Under the pieces are notes generated by a model. It did not search any database and was not told the origin of the DNA. It saw only the letters and a program-made list of their open reading frames with translations. Both the position numbers and the translations under genes were made by a program. A DNA stretch of 36,440 nucleotides from Chara braunii (taxonomy: Eukaryota; Streptophyta; Charophyceae; Charales; Characeae). Location: the NCBI GenBank assembly GCA_003427395.1, contig BFEA01000181.1, forward strand, positions 970,146-1,006,585. Reading direction: 5' to 3'. Shown piece by piece: positions 1 through 10,015 of the stretch; position 1 is the stretch's first letter; each line of letters starts with the position of its first letter.

Positions 1-87
1 TTTTTTCTAGCATGCCAAGTGTTAAGTGACCGTTAAGGCCCTTTTCTAGCCTCTTCCTCTTAGTTTTGGCCCCCTCTATGCCCATGG

Positions 88-113
88 TGCAGTCCGTTAT
101 TTCTCGGACTGCA
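88..113. repeat. 9-bp hairpin TGCAGTCCG/CGGACTGCA
   Basis: TGCAGTCCG (88-96) and CGGACTGCA (105-113) are perfect complements around an 8-base loop. Versions recur in the related repeats near 14110, 14685, 14835, 16362, 23762, 34800 and 35365, with the arms kept better than the surroundings. Confidence 0.8.
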
Positions 114-335
114 ACAATGGCCTTCCCATGCCCATGGGAGCTTCCTTTTGCTCCTACATTTCTCCCATAGTGGCCCCTCCTGCTCCGATTTTCTCCCGAA
201 GGCTATTTTTCACATAAGGCCTCTTTTTACTCCATTTTTCTAGGGGAGGCTAATCCGAGATTTTTCGGATTGCTCCTATGCCTCCAACTTCAGTTTTCTT
301 TACTTTTCCTTTTCCTTTTTTGCCTTCCCGTTTGT

Positions 336-361
336 CACCACTAGTGCTTGCACTAGTGGTG
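336..361. repeat. 12-bp near-palindrome CACCACTAGTGC/GCACTAGTGGTG
   Basis: Two perfect 12-base arms are separated by TT. Equivalent palindromes lie at about 13856-13880, 15301-15326 and 35625-35646, each at the same place in a copy of the TGTCGGGAC repeat family. It may form a cruciform or RNA hairpin, or bind a dimeric protein; the function is unknown. Confidence 0.85.
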
Positions 362-450
362 CTGATATTCTTGGCCGTCAAGATGTTGATCTTGACGGTG
401 CACCTTGTATTTATTATTTTCCCTCATGTGGTGTCGCCGTTTCTTCTTGG

Positions 451-612
451 GACTTTCACATGTCCCCGCCACTTGTCCCGTCGGTGGTCCCCGCCACTTA
501 GTCTCGCCGGTGGTCCCCGACACTTGGTCCTGCCGGTGCTCCCCGACACTGAGTCCCGCCGGTGGTCCCCGACACTTAGTCCCACCGGTGGTCCCCGACA
601 CATTTCGCCTCG
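451..612. repeat. 26-bp tandem repeat (about 5 units)
   Basis: Units close to GGTGGTCCCCGACACTTAG followed by TCCCGCC repeat head to tail. The reverse-complement equivalent at about 13405-13620 has expanded to about eight units of mostly 26-27 bp. Copy D (35721-35880) has a degenerate form and copy C (23755-24255) lacks it, so array length varies between family members. Confidence 0.8.
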
Positions 613-1152
613 GATGCCGTTATTTTTACTTAATCCCACGTGGCCCCGGACACCTTTCCCTAAGGTGTCACATGCCCCTTGGGCGTCTTGTCGCCTCATA
701 GCGACCCTTCTCCCTATTCTTTCCTCGCGCCTTGTGCGCGCCGATCTCTTTTGGTCGTGGGCCTCTGCTCCGAGGCTCCCGTAGGTGGCCTCCATGTTGG
801 CCCCTCATTTCCTGGCTTCCCGTGGCCTCTGGGCCGCCCATCTCTTGGCTTCCTCATTCCCTTATTGCTGTCGTGTTGCAATTGCTAGTTCAAGGGGTCC
901 TTTGGCCTTAGTCTTGTTGCATTCCGGTGGCCCTCCCGGCCTCCTGCTATGTTCTATGTGCCCCTGTTCTTGCGCTCGCTCGCTTGCTGCCGCTTAGTTC
1001 TTTCCCCCTGTGGTTCTCGCCCCAGGGCATTACTCCCTCCTGCAGCCTAATCCTTTATCTCGTCTCACTCTGGATTTCTCTGTTGTGCACAGTTCGTCCA
1101 TATTTGGTCTCTCGAGTGATGGGAAGTTATTCGGGACTCACCAGTCCCGACA

Positions 1153-1930
1153 CCGTCCACCATAGCCGGCCACCCCAACCCTTCTTCAACCTCGTTCACC
1201 TACACCCATACACCATAGCCGGCCACCCCAACCCTTCTTCAACCTCCATCACCTACACCCATCTACCATAGCAGGCCACCCTCAACCCTTCTTCCACCTC
1301 CGTCACCCATACCCGTCCATCATAGCCGGCTACCCTCAACCCTTCCTCCACCTCCATCACCTACACCCGTCCACCATAGCCGTTCACCCCAGCCCTTCTT
1401 CAACCTCCATCACCTACACCCATCCACCATAGCCGGCCATCCCGACCCTTCTTCAACCTCCATCGCCTACACCCATCCACTATAGCCGACCATCCCAAAC
1501 CTTCTTCCACCTCCATCACCTACACCCGTCCACCATAGCCGGCCACCCCAACCCTTCTTCAACCTCTATCACCTACACCCATCCGCCATAGCCGACCATC
1601 CCGACCCTTCATCAACCTCCATCACCTACACCCATCCACCATAGCCGGCCACCCTCAACCCTTCTTCCACCTCCATCACCCACACCCGTCCACCGTAGCC
1701 GGCCACCCCAACCCTTTTTCAACCTCCATCACCTACACCCATCCACCATAGCCGACCATCCCGACCTTTCTTCAACCTCCATCACCTACACCCATCCACC
1801 ATAGCCGACCACCCCGACCCTTCTTCAACCTCCAGCACCTACACCATCCACCATAGCCGGCCACCCTCAAACCTTCTTCCACCTCCATCACCTACACCCG
1901 TCCACCATAGCCGACCACCCCAACCCTTCA
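1153..1930. repeat. 53-54 bp minisatellite, array A (about 14 units)
   Basis: The anchor CCACCATAGCC recurs with starts of CATAG at 1161, 1214, 1267, 1321, 1375 and onward, giving a 53-54 bp period. Units are pyrimidine-rich (ACCCTTCTTCAACCTCCATC). The same anchor and period recur at 18735-19215, where the array is again followed by the block shared with 2049-3145. The array starts directly after the TG/CA end of repeat copy A. Confidence 0.9.
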
Positions 1931-1962
1931 ATGAGCAAGGTCGATTAGGATGAGAAGCTTCT

Positions 1963-1996
<34 letters not shown>

Positions 1997-2048
1997 CCTC
2001 TGTCTTCCTCCATTCCTTCAAAACTCTTTAACTCCTAACCCTTCCGTC
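1931..2048. repeat. CT microsatellite and pyrimidine-rich spacer
   Basis: A (CT)n run lies at about 1973-1996, followed by C/T-rich sequence. It separates the minisatellite from the conserved block. The other copy has a corresponding, longer C/T-rich stretch at 19320-19500. Confidence 0.7.
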
Positions 2049-3145
2049 TCCCCTTCCCCCCCCATGGCATGTGACTAACCTCTACCCTTGTTACATTGTC
2101 AGGGAACGAACGGAAAGGAACTTAGTCCTCACTTGGTGGAAAGCGAGGGTAAGGGAAGGGTTGCCGGTCCGTTGTGCCACCAAGAAGGAAAGGATACGTG
2201 ACTATTGAGAGCATTTACGAAAGCGAAGAGGAGTGCTGATTTTGGACGAGGTCAATTCGACTCAACCATCCTCCCGGAATGCATGACTGAGGCGATCGCA
2301 TGGCTTGCCTATGTGAAAGGGAAGGGAACTCATAAGGGGAATTGGAAGGCAAAGGCAACTTAGAATTGTGGGGGGCGATGTGTTGATCCCAATGGGGATT
2401 GTACTTGGTCATTTGTCTTGTGTGGTCTTGCGCAGGTGAGTAGCTAGGGACGATTTGGACGGGGCTAGACAGGCGGATGAGGACTAGGGTGGGAGATTGG
2501 CTAAGGAAAGGACTTGGATCCGGCTTACGCCATGGATGCGGGATGAGTTGAGGCCGGACGCGCGGGTGGATGGTTGGTGCATGGATTTGGTTTGTGTGGA
2601 GGTTGCATGGAATGTCTCTCTCTTGTTCAATGCGACCCCTGGAAAGACTAAGGGCGGTTTTGGATAAATGATGCAATGTTAGTGGCTTTCGCAAAAAAAA
2701 TATAGCGGCTAGGGGTCCGGGGGACGCCGCCTTACCCCAAGGATGCCGTCAGGGCTACCCAGAGCCGCTAGGCTTACTGAAAAGGTGCGTGGCCCAATGG
2801 ATGACGCTTGGCCTGTGCACGAGAAGAAGATGAGACTTCAATGAACTCCCTGGACTAAATGCGTATTGGAAGGGGCAATTGCCTGGTCAGACCTAACTGA
2901 ATCGAGAAAACGCCACGAGTGCCCAAAGAGCTACCATCTTGGCGCGAGAGCGGAGCTACATCCCCCAATGTAAAACCCTCTCGCAAAAGGCTCATCCCCA
3001 TCCATCTCATAACACTAGGTGGGGGTGCCCCTGGGACGAACGACCCGCGCCTTGAGCGTGAGCGTGGGCGGGTCGAGCCAAATGGGACCCACAGTGGGGT
3101 CGACCGAGGCTCGAAAGTCCTACAGGGTACGGCCCCTACAACGGG
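2049..3145 (+). repeat. Direct-repeat block A (probable distal LTR or LTR plus leader of element 1)
   Basis: This block matches 19500-20545 in the same orientation, with shared stretches such as CATTGTCAGGGAACGAACGG, GACTCAACCATYCYCCC and GAATCGAGAAAACGCC. The match stops at about 3145/20545, just past CCTACAACGGG. At 3146 copy A passes straight into the gag reading frame of element 1, while copy B passes into unrelated DNA. A short plus-strand frame (about 2919-3145) is open in both copies, but the differences fall at all codon positions, so I do not call it coding. I see no convincing primer binding site. The deleted 5' part of gag may have taken it. Confidence 0.65.
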
Positions 3146-4583
3146 GTCGATAATAAGATCGAAAGGGTGGAAAATGCACTATTGGTAATGCAGGGCCTTC
3201 CAGGCGCAAGTATCCCGCCCCGCCCTCCCGCCCCAAGAGGCCGTAGTTCCGGCAGCAGTAGCCAACCGAGGGTACGACAGGAAAGATCCGGCCAATGTGC
3301 AGTGCAGATATTGCACAATGGTCGGACACTTTGTCCGAGCCTGCCCCGAACTCAATCACGATATTATAAGACAGAGGTGTTGCAGGTCACTTAAAGGCGA
3401 AATTTCCGGAACCCGAGGGAAACGGATAAAATGGAATTCGTCGGGTGGAATGCGGCGCGCCGTTATTGCCCTGAACAATCTTGACGTAGCAACCGTAGAA
3501 GTCGAGCCGGTTGCCGACATTGTTTGGGATCAGCCACGGGGGCGCGAAACACAAACTAACTTCATCCTAGAAAGTAATGGACAGGATAGGGTGAGCATCA
3601 CCACTCGGCGGGCAGGGGCGGAAAAGAAACTTATCCGAGATGCGGTAATGGAGGAGGTTGCAGGAAACAGCGTAAATCAAGGTGAGCCCAAGACCGGGGA
3701 GTCGGAGAAAGTCTACGGGAAAACAAGGGAAGAAGAACCGATAGACAAAGCCAAGGCGGCAAAGAAGAAATTCAGGTACCAGATCCCGATCTTGACCATG
3801 CCAGAAATCGATGACACCCCGAGCAAATTGCTGGGTACCATGGTGTCTGTATCTTTTCAAACCATGTTGCAAGCAAGCCTGAGATTGCTTAAAGGACTCA
3901 GGCAATTGCTAACTCGCAGGCGCGTAGAGGTGGAAGAGACTCCAGAACCACAGGAAGAAGAAAAGGAGGAAGAGGCGCCGCAAGGGGTCGCTAACGTCCA
4001 GAGAATCCCCGGAGATTTGGAAGATCTGAAAAAAACCTTCGCAGACATACGCCTAAGCCTACTCGATCGAGAAGGTGGCGAAGTCATGAGGGCACCGCCC
4101 GGAACGAAGCTCGGCTTCCATGCACTGCCTGTAGGAAAGTTGAAAGTCCAGATTGGGACCCATCATACGGACGCACTAGTAGACGGAGGTGTCAAAATTA
4201 CCCTCATACGGAGAGACTTCGCGACGATTACGGGCTGTACGGTAAATAAGGAAGTAATAGGGAGCATCCGGGGAGCCAGCGGAGAAATCCCGTTTGTTGG
4301 GTATGTCACTAAGTATGCGGTTAAGGCGGGGGTCAGGGAGTCGATTTGGTCATTTCAGTGGATAACCGTAATGGAAGAAATGGACCACGACATAATCCTC
4401 GGGAGACCATGATGCGCCAATGTAGAAATGATAGGCATGCACTTGCACGATGGCACGTACATGGTAGATATAGAGGACCCAGTGATTGGCCGGGGAGAGC
4501 TTCTCCGACTCCTTGGGACAGGAGAAGACCCTCCGAAGGGGAAATTGACCACTTGGTCGCCTACGTTCGAGGAGAGTGCTTGA
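3146..4583 (+). pseudogene. Element 1 late gag (zinc knuckle) and retropepsin-like protease, broken
   Basis: The first part is the end of a Gypsy gag. It begins in one frame at 3146 and shifts to another by about 3195. It ends in a canonical CX2CX4HX4C zinc knuckle (Cys codons at 3303, 3312 and 3342, His at 3327), which binds RNA for packaging. A charged linker with a Glu-rich stretch (3930-3990) follows, then a retropepsin-type aspartic protease: the active-site loop reads VDGG with Asp at 4182, and the flap-to-end motif DIILGRP lies at 4389-4409. DGG in place of the usual D-S/T-G is unusual. An in-frame TGA at 4410 cuts the domain, although its frame clearly continues to the next stop at 4581. 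The whole capsid is absent upstream, so this copy cannot make particles itself. Confidence 0.8.
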
Positions 4584-4601
4584 AAAGGAGCATTCACTCG
4601 A

Positions 4602-5084
4602 ATGGAGGGTATGAAAGAAAGGGTGGAAATCATGATCGAGAAAGCCTTTAGCAAAAAGGAATGGATTAAGATTGGTTTGCCTCTGAAGAAAAGGAGGCAA
4701 GAAGACGAAGTCTTAGGAGTCACGGTGGCAGAGAAAGAGCCGGAAGTCGAACTTGGGGCCAGCCTGCCCAAACCGAAGGAATGTCGAAAGGAAAAGTCGT
4801 GGGCCAGCCTGCCCAAACCGAAGGAATGTCGAAAGGAAACGCTGGGGGTAATGATCGAAATTTCGGACCTATTACAACTCGTCAAGGCTATCAGGTACCA
4901 CAAAGTAGGGGTGGACCCGACAACACTTGCCAAATTCGAAAATGAGGTTCGAAAGGGCTACTACTTGAACGGGAAGGTAGTTAGCATTCAACCCTGCGTC
5001 ACGGAAACAGCAAAGCCGACCCTGACCGTTCATTTTTTAGAAGAACGATCCCGGAAGGAAGTGTTCGGAAGTATAAACCAGTAG
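4602..5084 (+). pseudogene. Element 1 protease-to-RT linker region with internal 45-bp duplication
   Basis: This is an open stretch in the same frame as the protease, separated by the 4581 stop. It is rich in Lys and Glu and shows no domain I recognise. A 39-base stretch at 4756-4794 is repeated at 4801-4839 (45-base spacing), giving two copies of SLPKPKECRKE in the protein. The repeat keeps the frame and is probably a recent slippage or unequal-exchange event. The final part (4850-5060, ISDLLQLVKAIRYHK onward) probably leads into RT. Around 5060-5075 the frame shifts, so the pol reading continues in another frame before the 5082 stop. Confidence 0.65.
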
Positions 5085-5998
5085 GAAAGAAAGCTAATCT
5101 GGTTTCGATCCTAGTGGAGACGTCAAAGGAAGAGACCATGGAGAAAGAGGAAGATATTTTGAAGGTAATAAGGGAGAGGCGAGCGACGGAAGGGCATCGG
5201 ATACCTGACGAGGTAGCAGACACCATGAAGATAGGGATAGACGGGTTCCTAATGGAGAAAAAAACCCGCCTGATAATAGCGTTCCAAGAATTCCACTTGG
5301 CGTTTTCCTTCAATGACCATCAGAAAGGTCGATTGGATGCGAAGTTAATTTCCCGCGTTAGGATCCACACAGTGGAGCATGAGTGTTCTAACGACAAAGG
5401 GTCTGCCTACGAGTTCGGAATAGCAGCAGAGGTCACGGAATTACTCAGCGCTAACATAGATTCGTTCGTGGCGGAACCCACGGCGTCCCCCTACGCGAAC
5501 AAGTGGTTTGTTTTTCAGAAACCCAACAAGACACTCAGGTGGATCCAAGATTTGCAGAATCTGAATGAGGTGACAATTCGAGATGGGGGATCGCTTCCAC
5601 AAGTCGATCTGCTGGCAGAATCTCATGCTGGCCGGAGCATTTACTCCTTGATAGACTTGTATTCAGGATATGACCAACTGCTACTCGATGTCAGGGATAG
5701 ACAGTACACCGCCATGCAGACCCCTGTAGGGCAGCTGCAGATGCAGGTGACGCCTATGGGTTTACAAACGCTGTGGTGGAAGCACAGCGGAGGATGCTTG
5801 CAGTAGCCGGGGACATGTTCCCGGAAAAATGCGAGCCGTATATAGATGACAATCCTATAAAAAGCGCTCAGAACAAGGATGAGACGGAGGTCCAACCGGG
5901 GGTTCGAAAATTCGTTTGGGATCACCTACAAGATATCAAGGAGTTACTACAGCGCTTTCTGATATACAATATCACCGCTAGCGGACCAAAAAGCATTC
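5065..5998 (+). pseudogene. Element 1 reverse transcriptase, frameshifted
   Basis: A Ty3/Gypsy RT copies the element RNA into DNA. Visible motifs in order are SPYANKWFVFQKPNKTLRW (5485-5541, RT region 1), IQDLQNLNE (5545-5571, region 2), SLIDLYSGYDQ (5647-5679, motif A with catalytic Asp), QVTPMG (5743-5760, motif B) and, in a different frame, YIDDN (5839-5853, the catalytic YXDD box). The change of frame lies in the short T-run at about 5760 and looks like loss of one base. The RT thumb is also damaged: near 5995-6005 the reading jumps frame and part of the connection to RNase H seems deleted. Catalytic residues are kept, so decay is recent or mild, but no full-length enzyme can be made. Confidence 0.85.
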
Positions 5999-6715
5999 CG
6001 GCAGTCCCAAGAAATCCGTCAATGGGCGACACCCGTGCACACCACAACGGAAGTACGGACCTTCTTAGGGGTGGTTGGATTCTGGAGGATCTTTATCAAG
6101 GGTTTTGCGAAGGTAGCTGAGCCGATTCGCGCAATGATTAGGGATGGAGGAACTATGGAATGGACCGAGGAAAGAGAGGCAGCGGTCCAGACCCTCAAGG
6201 ATATACTGACTTCCAATCAAGTCACCTTGGCGGCGCCCTGCTTCAATGATGAGGTAGGATGGTCATTTATCCTGGAAACGGATGAAGGACCATTGACAGT
6301 AGGAGGTGTTTTGATACACAGGAGCGAGGAGGGCAGAGAAATGCCAATTAGGTTCGAAAGCAGAACCCTGAACTCTGCAGAACGGCGATACTCCCAATTC
6401 AAAAAGGAGGTTCTAGCCATCCTGCATTGCCTCAAGACCTGTCAAGCGTACCTATTCGGAAGGCGGTTTATCCCGAGGATTGATCCGACCACCGTCGCAG
6501 GAGCATTGAAGAACTACAAGCCTATAGATCCGACCGTGGGGAGATGGATAGACTTTATCTGGCAGTTCGATTACAAGATCGAGCGAATTGCAGGGCTCCG
6601 AAACAAGGCAGACGGACTAAGTCGAATCTGCATCACACCGGAAGGAATAGAGGATGCGACATCGACGCCTTCTTGGAATATGAGGGAGGAACCCTCGCCG
6701 TGGACAACGAGATGA
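5999..6715 (+). pseudogene. Element 1 RNase H domain
   Basis: This is the Gypsy-type RNase H that removes RNA from the RNA/DNA hybrid. The frame carries the RT-RNase H tether TEVRTFLGVVGFWRIFIKGF (about 6047-6106), a WTEEREAAVQTLKDIL segment, the first catalytic Asp in FILETDEG (6267-6290), the Glu in SAERRYSQFKKEVLAI (6374-6421) and the Asp in RIDPTTVAG (6475-6501). It ends with NKADGLSRI (6602-6628), the usual end of the RNase H tether in Gypsy pol. After about 6630 the frame is lost and pol continues one frame over. Confidence 0.8.
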
Positions 6716-6990
6716 TGAGTCTCGCCTGCACACCAGGGCAATTGTTGATCCAGACGTTGGAAAGAGGGACGCCTGCCGTGGTTGCGGAACTCAGGGAAGG
6801 GTCAGTCACCACAGTGAGGCGTAAGGATGAAAAGGATTCGTGGAGGGCAACAGTGGGGCCGAAAGAGGAGTTGATAACGATGGCCGTTGAAGGGGGTCGT
6901 GACGCCATGATGTGCCTAGTAGAATCCTGGGTGCAAAGTGAGCTGCGGTATTTAGTAAATCAGACTCAGGAAAAGCGAGATATGAGCTAG
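6630..6990 (+). pseudogene. Element 1 RNase H-to-integrase linker
   Basis: From about 6640 the pol reading moves to the frame used later by integrase, giving an acidic segment with no catalytic motif that I recognise. It stops at TAG 6988-6990; a 27-base piece with a further stop separates it from the integrase frame at 7018. The spacing fits a linker between RNase H and integrase. A biological stop-restart is unlikely in view of the other lesions. Confidence 0.6.
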
Positions 6991-7017
6991 GAAGGACAAT
7001 AATTTTTCCTCGTACAG

Positions 7018-8355
7018 ATGTATGATGAGATCTTTCGAGAGATCGGCGTGTTACTTACAGGGAACAAGCAGCCTAAGGGAGTCAACCTCAAGGCAAGAGA
7101 GGAAGCTGAAAAGTATGTCTTGAGGAGCGGTCATTTGTTTAAGAGAGAAGAAGGGATGACACCTAGGCGAGTCGTGTGTGGAAGGTCTAAGCAGTTGGAC
7201 ATAATACAAGCAATGCATGATGGATTAGCCGGAAGACATCGATCGTCGAAAGGGACTCTCGCAAAAATCGCGCCGCTTTATTTCTGGCCTGGCATGGCTG
7301 GTATGGTGGCCACTTACTGTCAAACATGCCTGATTTGCCAAGAAAGGAGCTCTGCGCGTGTCTTTGAACCTCTTAGACCTACTCGGGTGCTGGGGCCAGG
7401 GCATCTGGTCCATCTCGACCTCGCGGTCATGCCTGTATCGACTGGCGGATACAGGTATATCTTGGACGCAAGAGATAACCTGAGTGGTTACGTAGAGGCG
7501 GTGACTCTTAAAAGGAAGACGGGGAAGGGAGTAGCAGAATGGATAGAGGACTTCTACCTAAGGCACCCCTTTATTCAGAGGTTTATAGCAGATTATGAGA
7601 CAGAGTTCGTAAACCAGGAAGTACTAGGCAAGCTCAAGGGGTTGTGTGTGCCTATCAAGATCATTGAGCCGTATCACCTTGAAGCCAACGGGCCTGTAGA
7701 AAGGGGGCACCGAACCTTGAAAAACACAATTGCTAAGCTGGCGGTAGACGACCTGGGGAATTGGCCCCGATACCTTAAGCAGACAGTCTTCTCAGAGAAC
7801 ATGACGCCGGAAAGGACGACGAGATGTATTCCGGCAGAACTTTGGTATGAGAGGGAGATTGATTTCCCGGTGGAAGCATTGGTACCCACCTGGAATAGGC
7901 TAGATGACGACCCGCACATGTCCACGGAGGAACTAATTGAGGCACGATGTCAACAAGTCCTTAGAAATTAGGAGGCCTTGGAGGACGTTGCTAAGCGAGT
8001 GATGGACAGCCGAATGAGGGACAAAGCAAGGTGGGACCAGGTCAAAAATATCCGGAAAGAGTCACTCCAAGTGGGGAAAATGGTACTGGTTAGGAACTCG
8101 GCACTTGAAAGCACATGGTCTGGACAGCTGGGAAAGAGGTTCAAAGGTCCCTACTGGGTCGCTAAGCAGGTGGGGTTGAATACCTTCGAGCTTGAAGATC
8201 TTGATCGTACTGGATTAAAAGGGTCATTCCCGGGTCAGAGGTTGGTCAGGTTCCTAAGTCGGGACCCAGTGGAACAATGGTTGCAGAATGCTCAAGATAA
8301 GGAAGCTGGGAATCGACAACTTGAGAAATGGGTTGCAGTCACACCTCGATCATAA
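7018..8355 (+). pseudogene. Element 1 integrase (HHCC, DD35E, GPY/F) with one in-frame stop
   Basis: Retroviral-type integrase inserts element DNA into the genome. Numbering from 7018, the zinc-binding HHCC is His67, His74, Cys104 and Cys107 (CLICQ). The catalytic triad is Asp134 (HLDLAV), Asp192 (IADYETEF) and Glu228 (ANGPVERG), an exact D-x35-E spacing. The usual D-N-G after the second Asp has become D-Y-E. A TAG at 7969-7971 interrupts the frame, which then resumes unchanged to 8353. That downstream part holds the GPY/F-type module (RFKGPYWVAKQVG, about 8138-8176), which in this family binds DNA or chromatin. I see no chromodomain. This is the best-kept domain of element 1. From memory, its sequence is very close to Chara braunii elements. 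Confidence 0.88.
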
Positions 8356-8687
8356 TCCTGTACCTTCCCTATGTGGAAATGATCATGACTTCGAGGTTTT
8401 GTTGTCTATCCTTTTCTTCTCTGAGGCAGGGGTAATGGCTTGGGCTGAATGTTGATGAGGTTGGGAACCGTGGTGCAATTATCATAGTTTTTGGGGGAGG
8501 GTGATGATGAAATTGTCTATGTGGGGTATCTGTGTGCGGGGGCAATGTACCATAGTTTTTGTGGGATGGTGAGAATGTCCGCCTACAACACCTGTGGGAA
8601 GAGTTATCTACCATATGGGACTAAATGAGGAGTTTCGGGGAGTAAACCTACAAGTCCTGCAACTGGAGTGGAAGGGAATGTGCAGAT
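8356..8687 (+). other. Non-coding spacer between integrase and accessory ORF
   Basis: No coding signal. Two related G-rich stretches recur, each containing CATAGTTTTTG (about 8483 and 8552) followed by GGGAGGGTG or TGGGATGGTG, about 70 bases apart. A possible 3' splice site lies just beyond this spacer: a T-rich run ending TGTGTGCACAG at 8717-8727, immediately before the Lys-rich start of the next frame. Confidence 0.5.
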
Positions 8688-9590
8688 TTGGGGGTTGCTC
8701 TGAGTGATTTTTGTTATGTGTGCACAGGGTCAGGGAAAAAGAAAGCAGCAGAAAAAATAAAAATAGAATTTGGTAACGAGAACGATAGCAGCTTCATCAA
8801 CAGGCACAGTGAGGAACGAGGGAGAAGACCGACCGGGGAACCGAGCACCAAGAAAAGAAAATTGTATGTGGGCTTTGATTTCAACTTGCTTGTAGGCAGG
8901 GGAGGAAAAAAACAGGGAACCAGGGGGCCCTCACCTCTTAGAGAAGGGGAAGGGATATATGTCTCGTCTGGGAGTGAGAGCAGTGAGGGAAACGCGAGCC
9001 CAGTAAAAAGGCAGGAATCGGATAGGGAAAAGAGCCAGGACCTTACCGGGGAGGACGTCGAGGGCAGTAAACAGCATGAATGGCACTATGACGAGTGTGA
9101 CGAAAGACCTTACCCCCACATGCCAGAGTAACGTGAGGAAGGGTGTAGCCCCATTCGAGATAGCAACAGAGGAGAAAATGAGGAAGAACCCAGAGAAGTC
9201 ATAGACGTCAGCAGTGGGGACGAGACTGAGGAGGTCACAAAGCCGATAGAGGAAGTACGAACGAGGGATGAGGATCCGGATGACGAGAATGACGAGTGGA
9301 TACGTGAGCTTAGGCCAACTTGTAACCACTGGTTTGACCAATGGACTAGCATCATGCAACATGATTGGATGTTGAACGCGCAGGAAAAGTTGAGCAGGGG
9401 GGAAGGGATAACGCCAACAACCTTCCTCACGGAGGAGGCACTCGTTGACTTATAGAGGACGAAGAGAAGGATTCAAAAGGAACTGGATGCTCGGGCAACG
9501 TAGGCCCAATACAAGGCGGCTGAGCAACAAGGGAGCAGTGAGACCAAGAGGAAATAACCACAACAAAGCGAAAAGGGGAGGAATATCTGA
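8688..9590 (+). pseudogene. Element 1 accessory ORF downstream of integrase (acidic, NLS-bearing), with four stops
   Basis: A single reading frame can be followed from 8688 to 9588, broken by stops at 9129, 9453, 9501 and 9555. The N-terminal part is basic (GKKKAAEKIKI) and carries STKKRKLYVGFDF at about 8847-8885, an SV40-type nuclear localisation signal. The middle and C-terminal parts are strongly acidic (SSGSESSE, EVIDVSSGDETEE, DEDPDDENDEW) and include aromatic residues (NHWFDQWTSIMQHDW, 9330-9374). I recognise no domain. Gypsy elements normally end pol after integrase; extra 3' frames are env-like or novel. No signal peptide or membrane segment is visible, so env is unlikely. The codon-phased similarity across the stops indicates a former real protein. 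The true start may be a splice acceptor near 8727 instead of an ATG. Confidence 0.6.
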
Positions 9591-9601
9591 GACAGATAAG
9601 A

Positions 9602-10015
9602 CTATGGTGTTGATTTTGCATTTGAATTCTTAGAAATAGACCACAATGGGACTGCTCTCTGATCTAGAAATGGCTAAGGATTGGGTAGTTAGTGCTACTT
9701 CGTATGAGTACTTGCTCCTTCAGAAAAACTTGAGAATCGATGAGCTTGAGACTAGAACTGTAAAAAGCCGACTTTGTTTAGGGAAAGCAAAAAGGGGGAA
9801 AGGATACTTAGATGAGACAAAAATGTGGTATTGTTCTCGCATTTGAATTTTTAGCTAGGAACTGCAACAGGACTGCTCTTTGAACTGGAAAACGACTAAG
9901 GATTGAGTAGCTAGTGTCACTTCGCATAAGTACTTGCTCCTTCGAAAAAATTGGACGGTCGATGAATTTGAGATAAGGACTGTGAAAGGTTGACCCTGTT
10001 TTGGGGAAGCAAAGG
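9602..10015. repeat. Tandem duplication of about 220 bp
   Basis: The stretch from about 9602 to 9800 is repeated, diverged, at about 9824-10015. Matching pieces include TTGCATTTGAATTCTTAG / TCGCATTTGAATTTTTAG, GGACTGCTC and AAGTACTTGCTCCTTC / GAGTACTTGCTCCTTC. Both end in GGGAAGCAAA. A short frame in the first unit does not survive in the second, so this is not coding. Confidence 0.75.

Larger units (their letters stand above)
1..1152 (-). repeat. TGTCGGGAC-family repeat, copy A (minus orientation, left end off window)
   Basis: The reverse complement of this stretch matches 12964-14215, and the same strand matches 35281-36368 and 23755-24255. On the minus strand it starts at 1152 with TGTCGGGACT and runs off the left edge. 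Shared landmarks are the start of the region (CTAGCATGCCAAGTGTTAA), the CAGTCCG hairpin (88-113), the AATCCGA/TCGGATT inverted repeat (252-271), a perfect CACCACTAGTGC hairpin (336-361) and a 26-bp tandem repeat. The TG end could mark an LTR or a terminal inverted repeat. Reading frames on either strand here are low-complexity proline/serine-rich translations and I do not regard them as genes. Confidence 0.8.

Noticed and set aside
1153-1930. Telomere- or centromere-type satellite
   Set aside because: The 53-bp unit has no telomere word, and both arrays are tied to the same element block, so it is an element-internal minisatellite.
2919-3188. Plus-strand frame conserved between 2919-3145 and 20320-20523
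   Set aside because: Differences between the copies fall at first, second and third codon positions alike and change many residues, so there is no sign of protein constraint. The frame is cut at different places.
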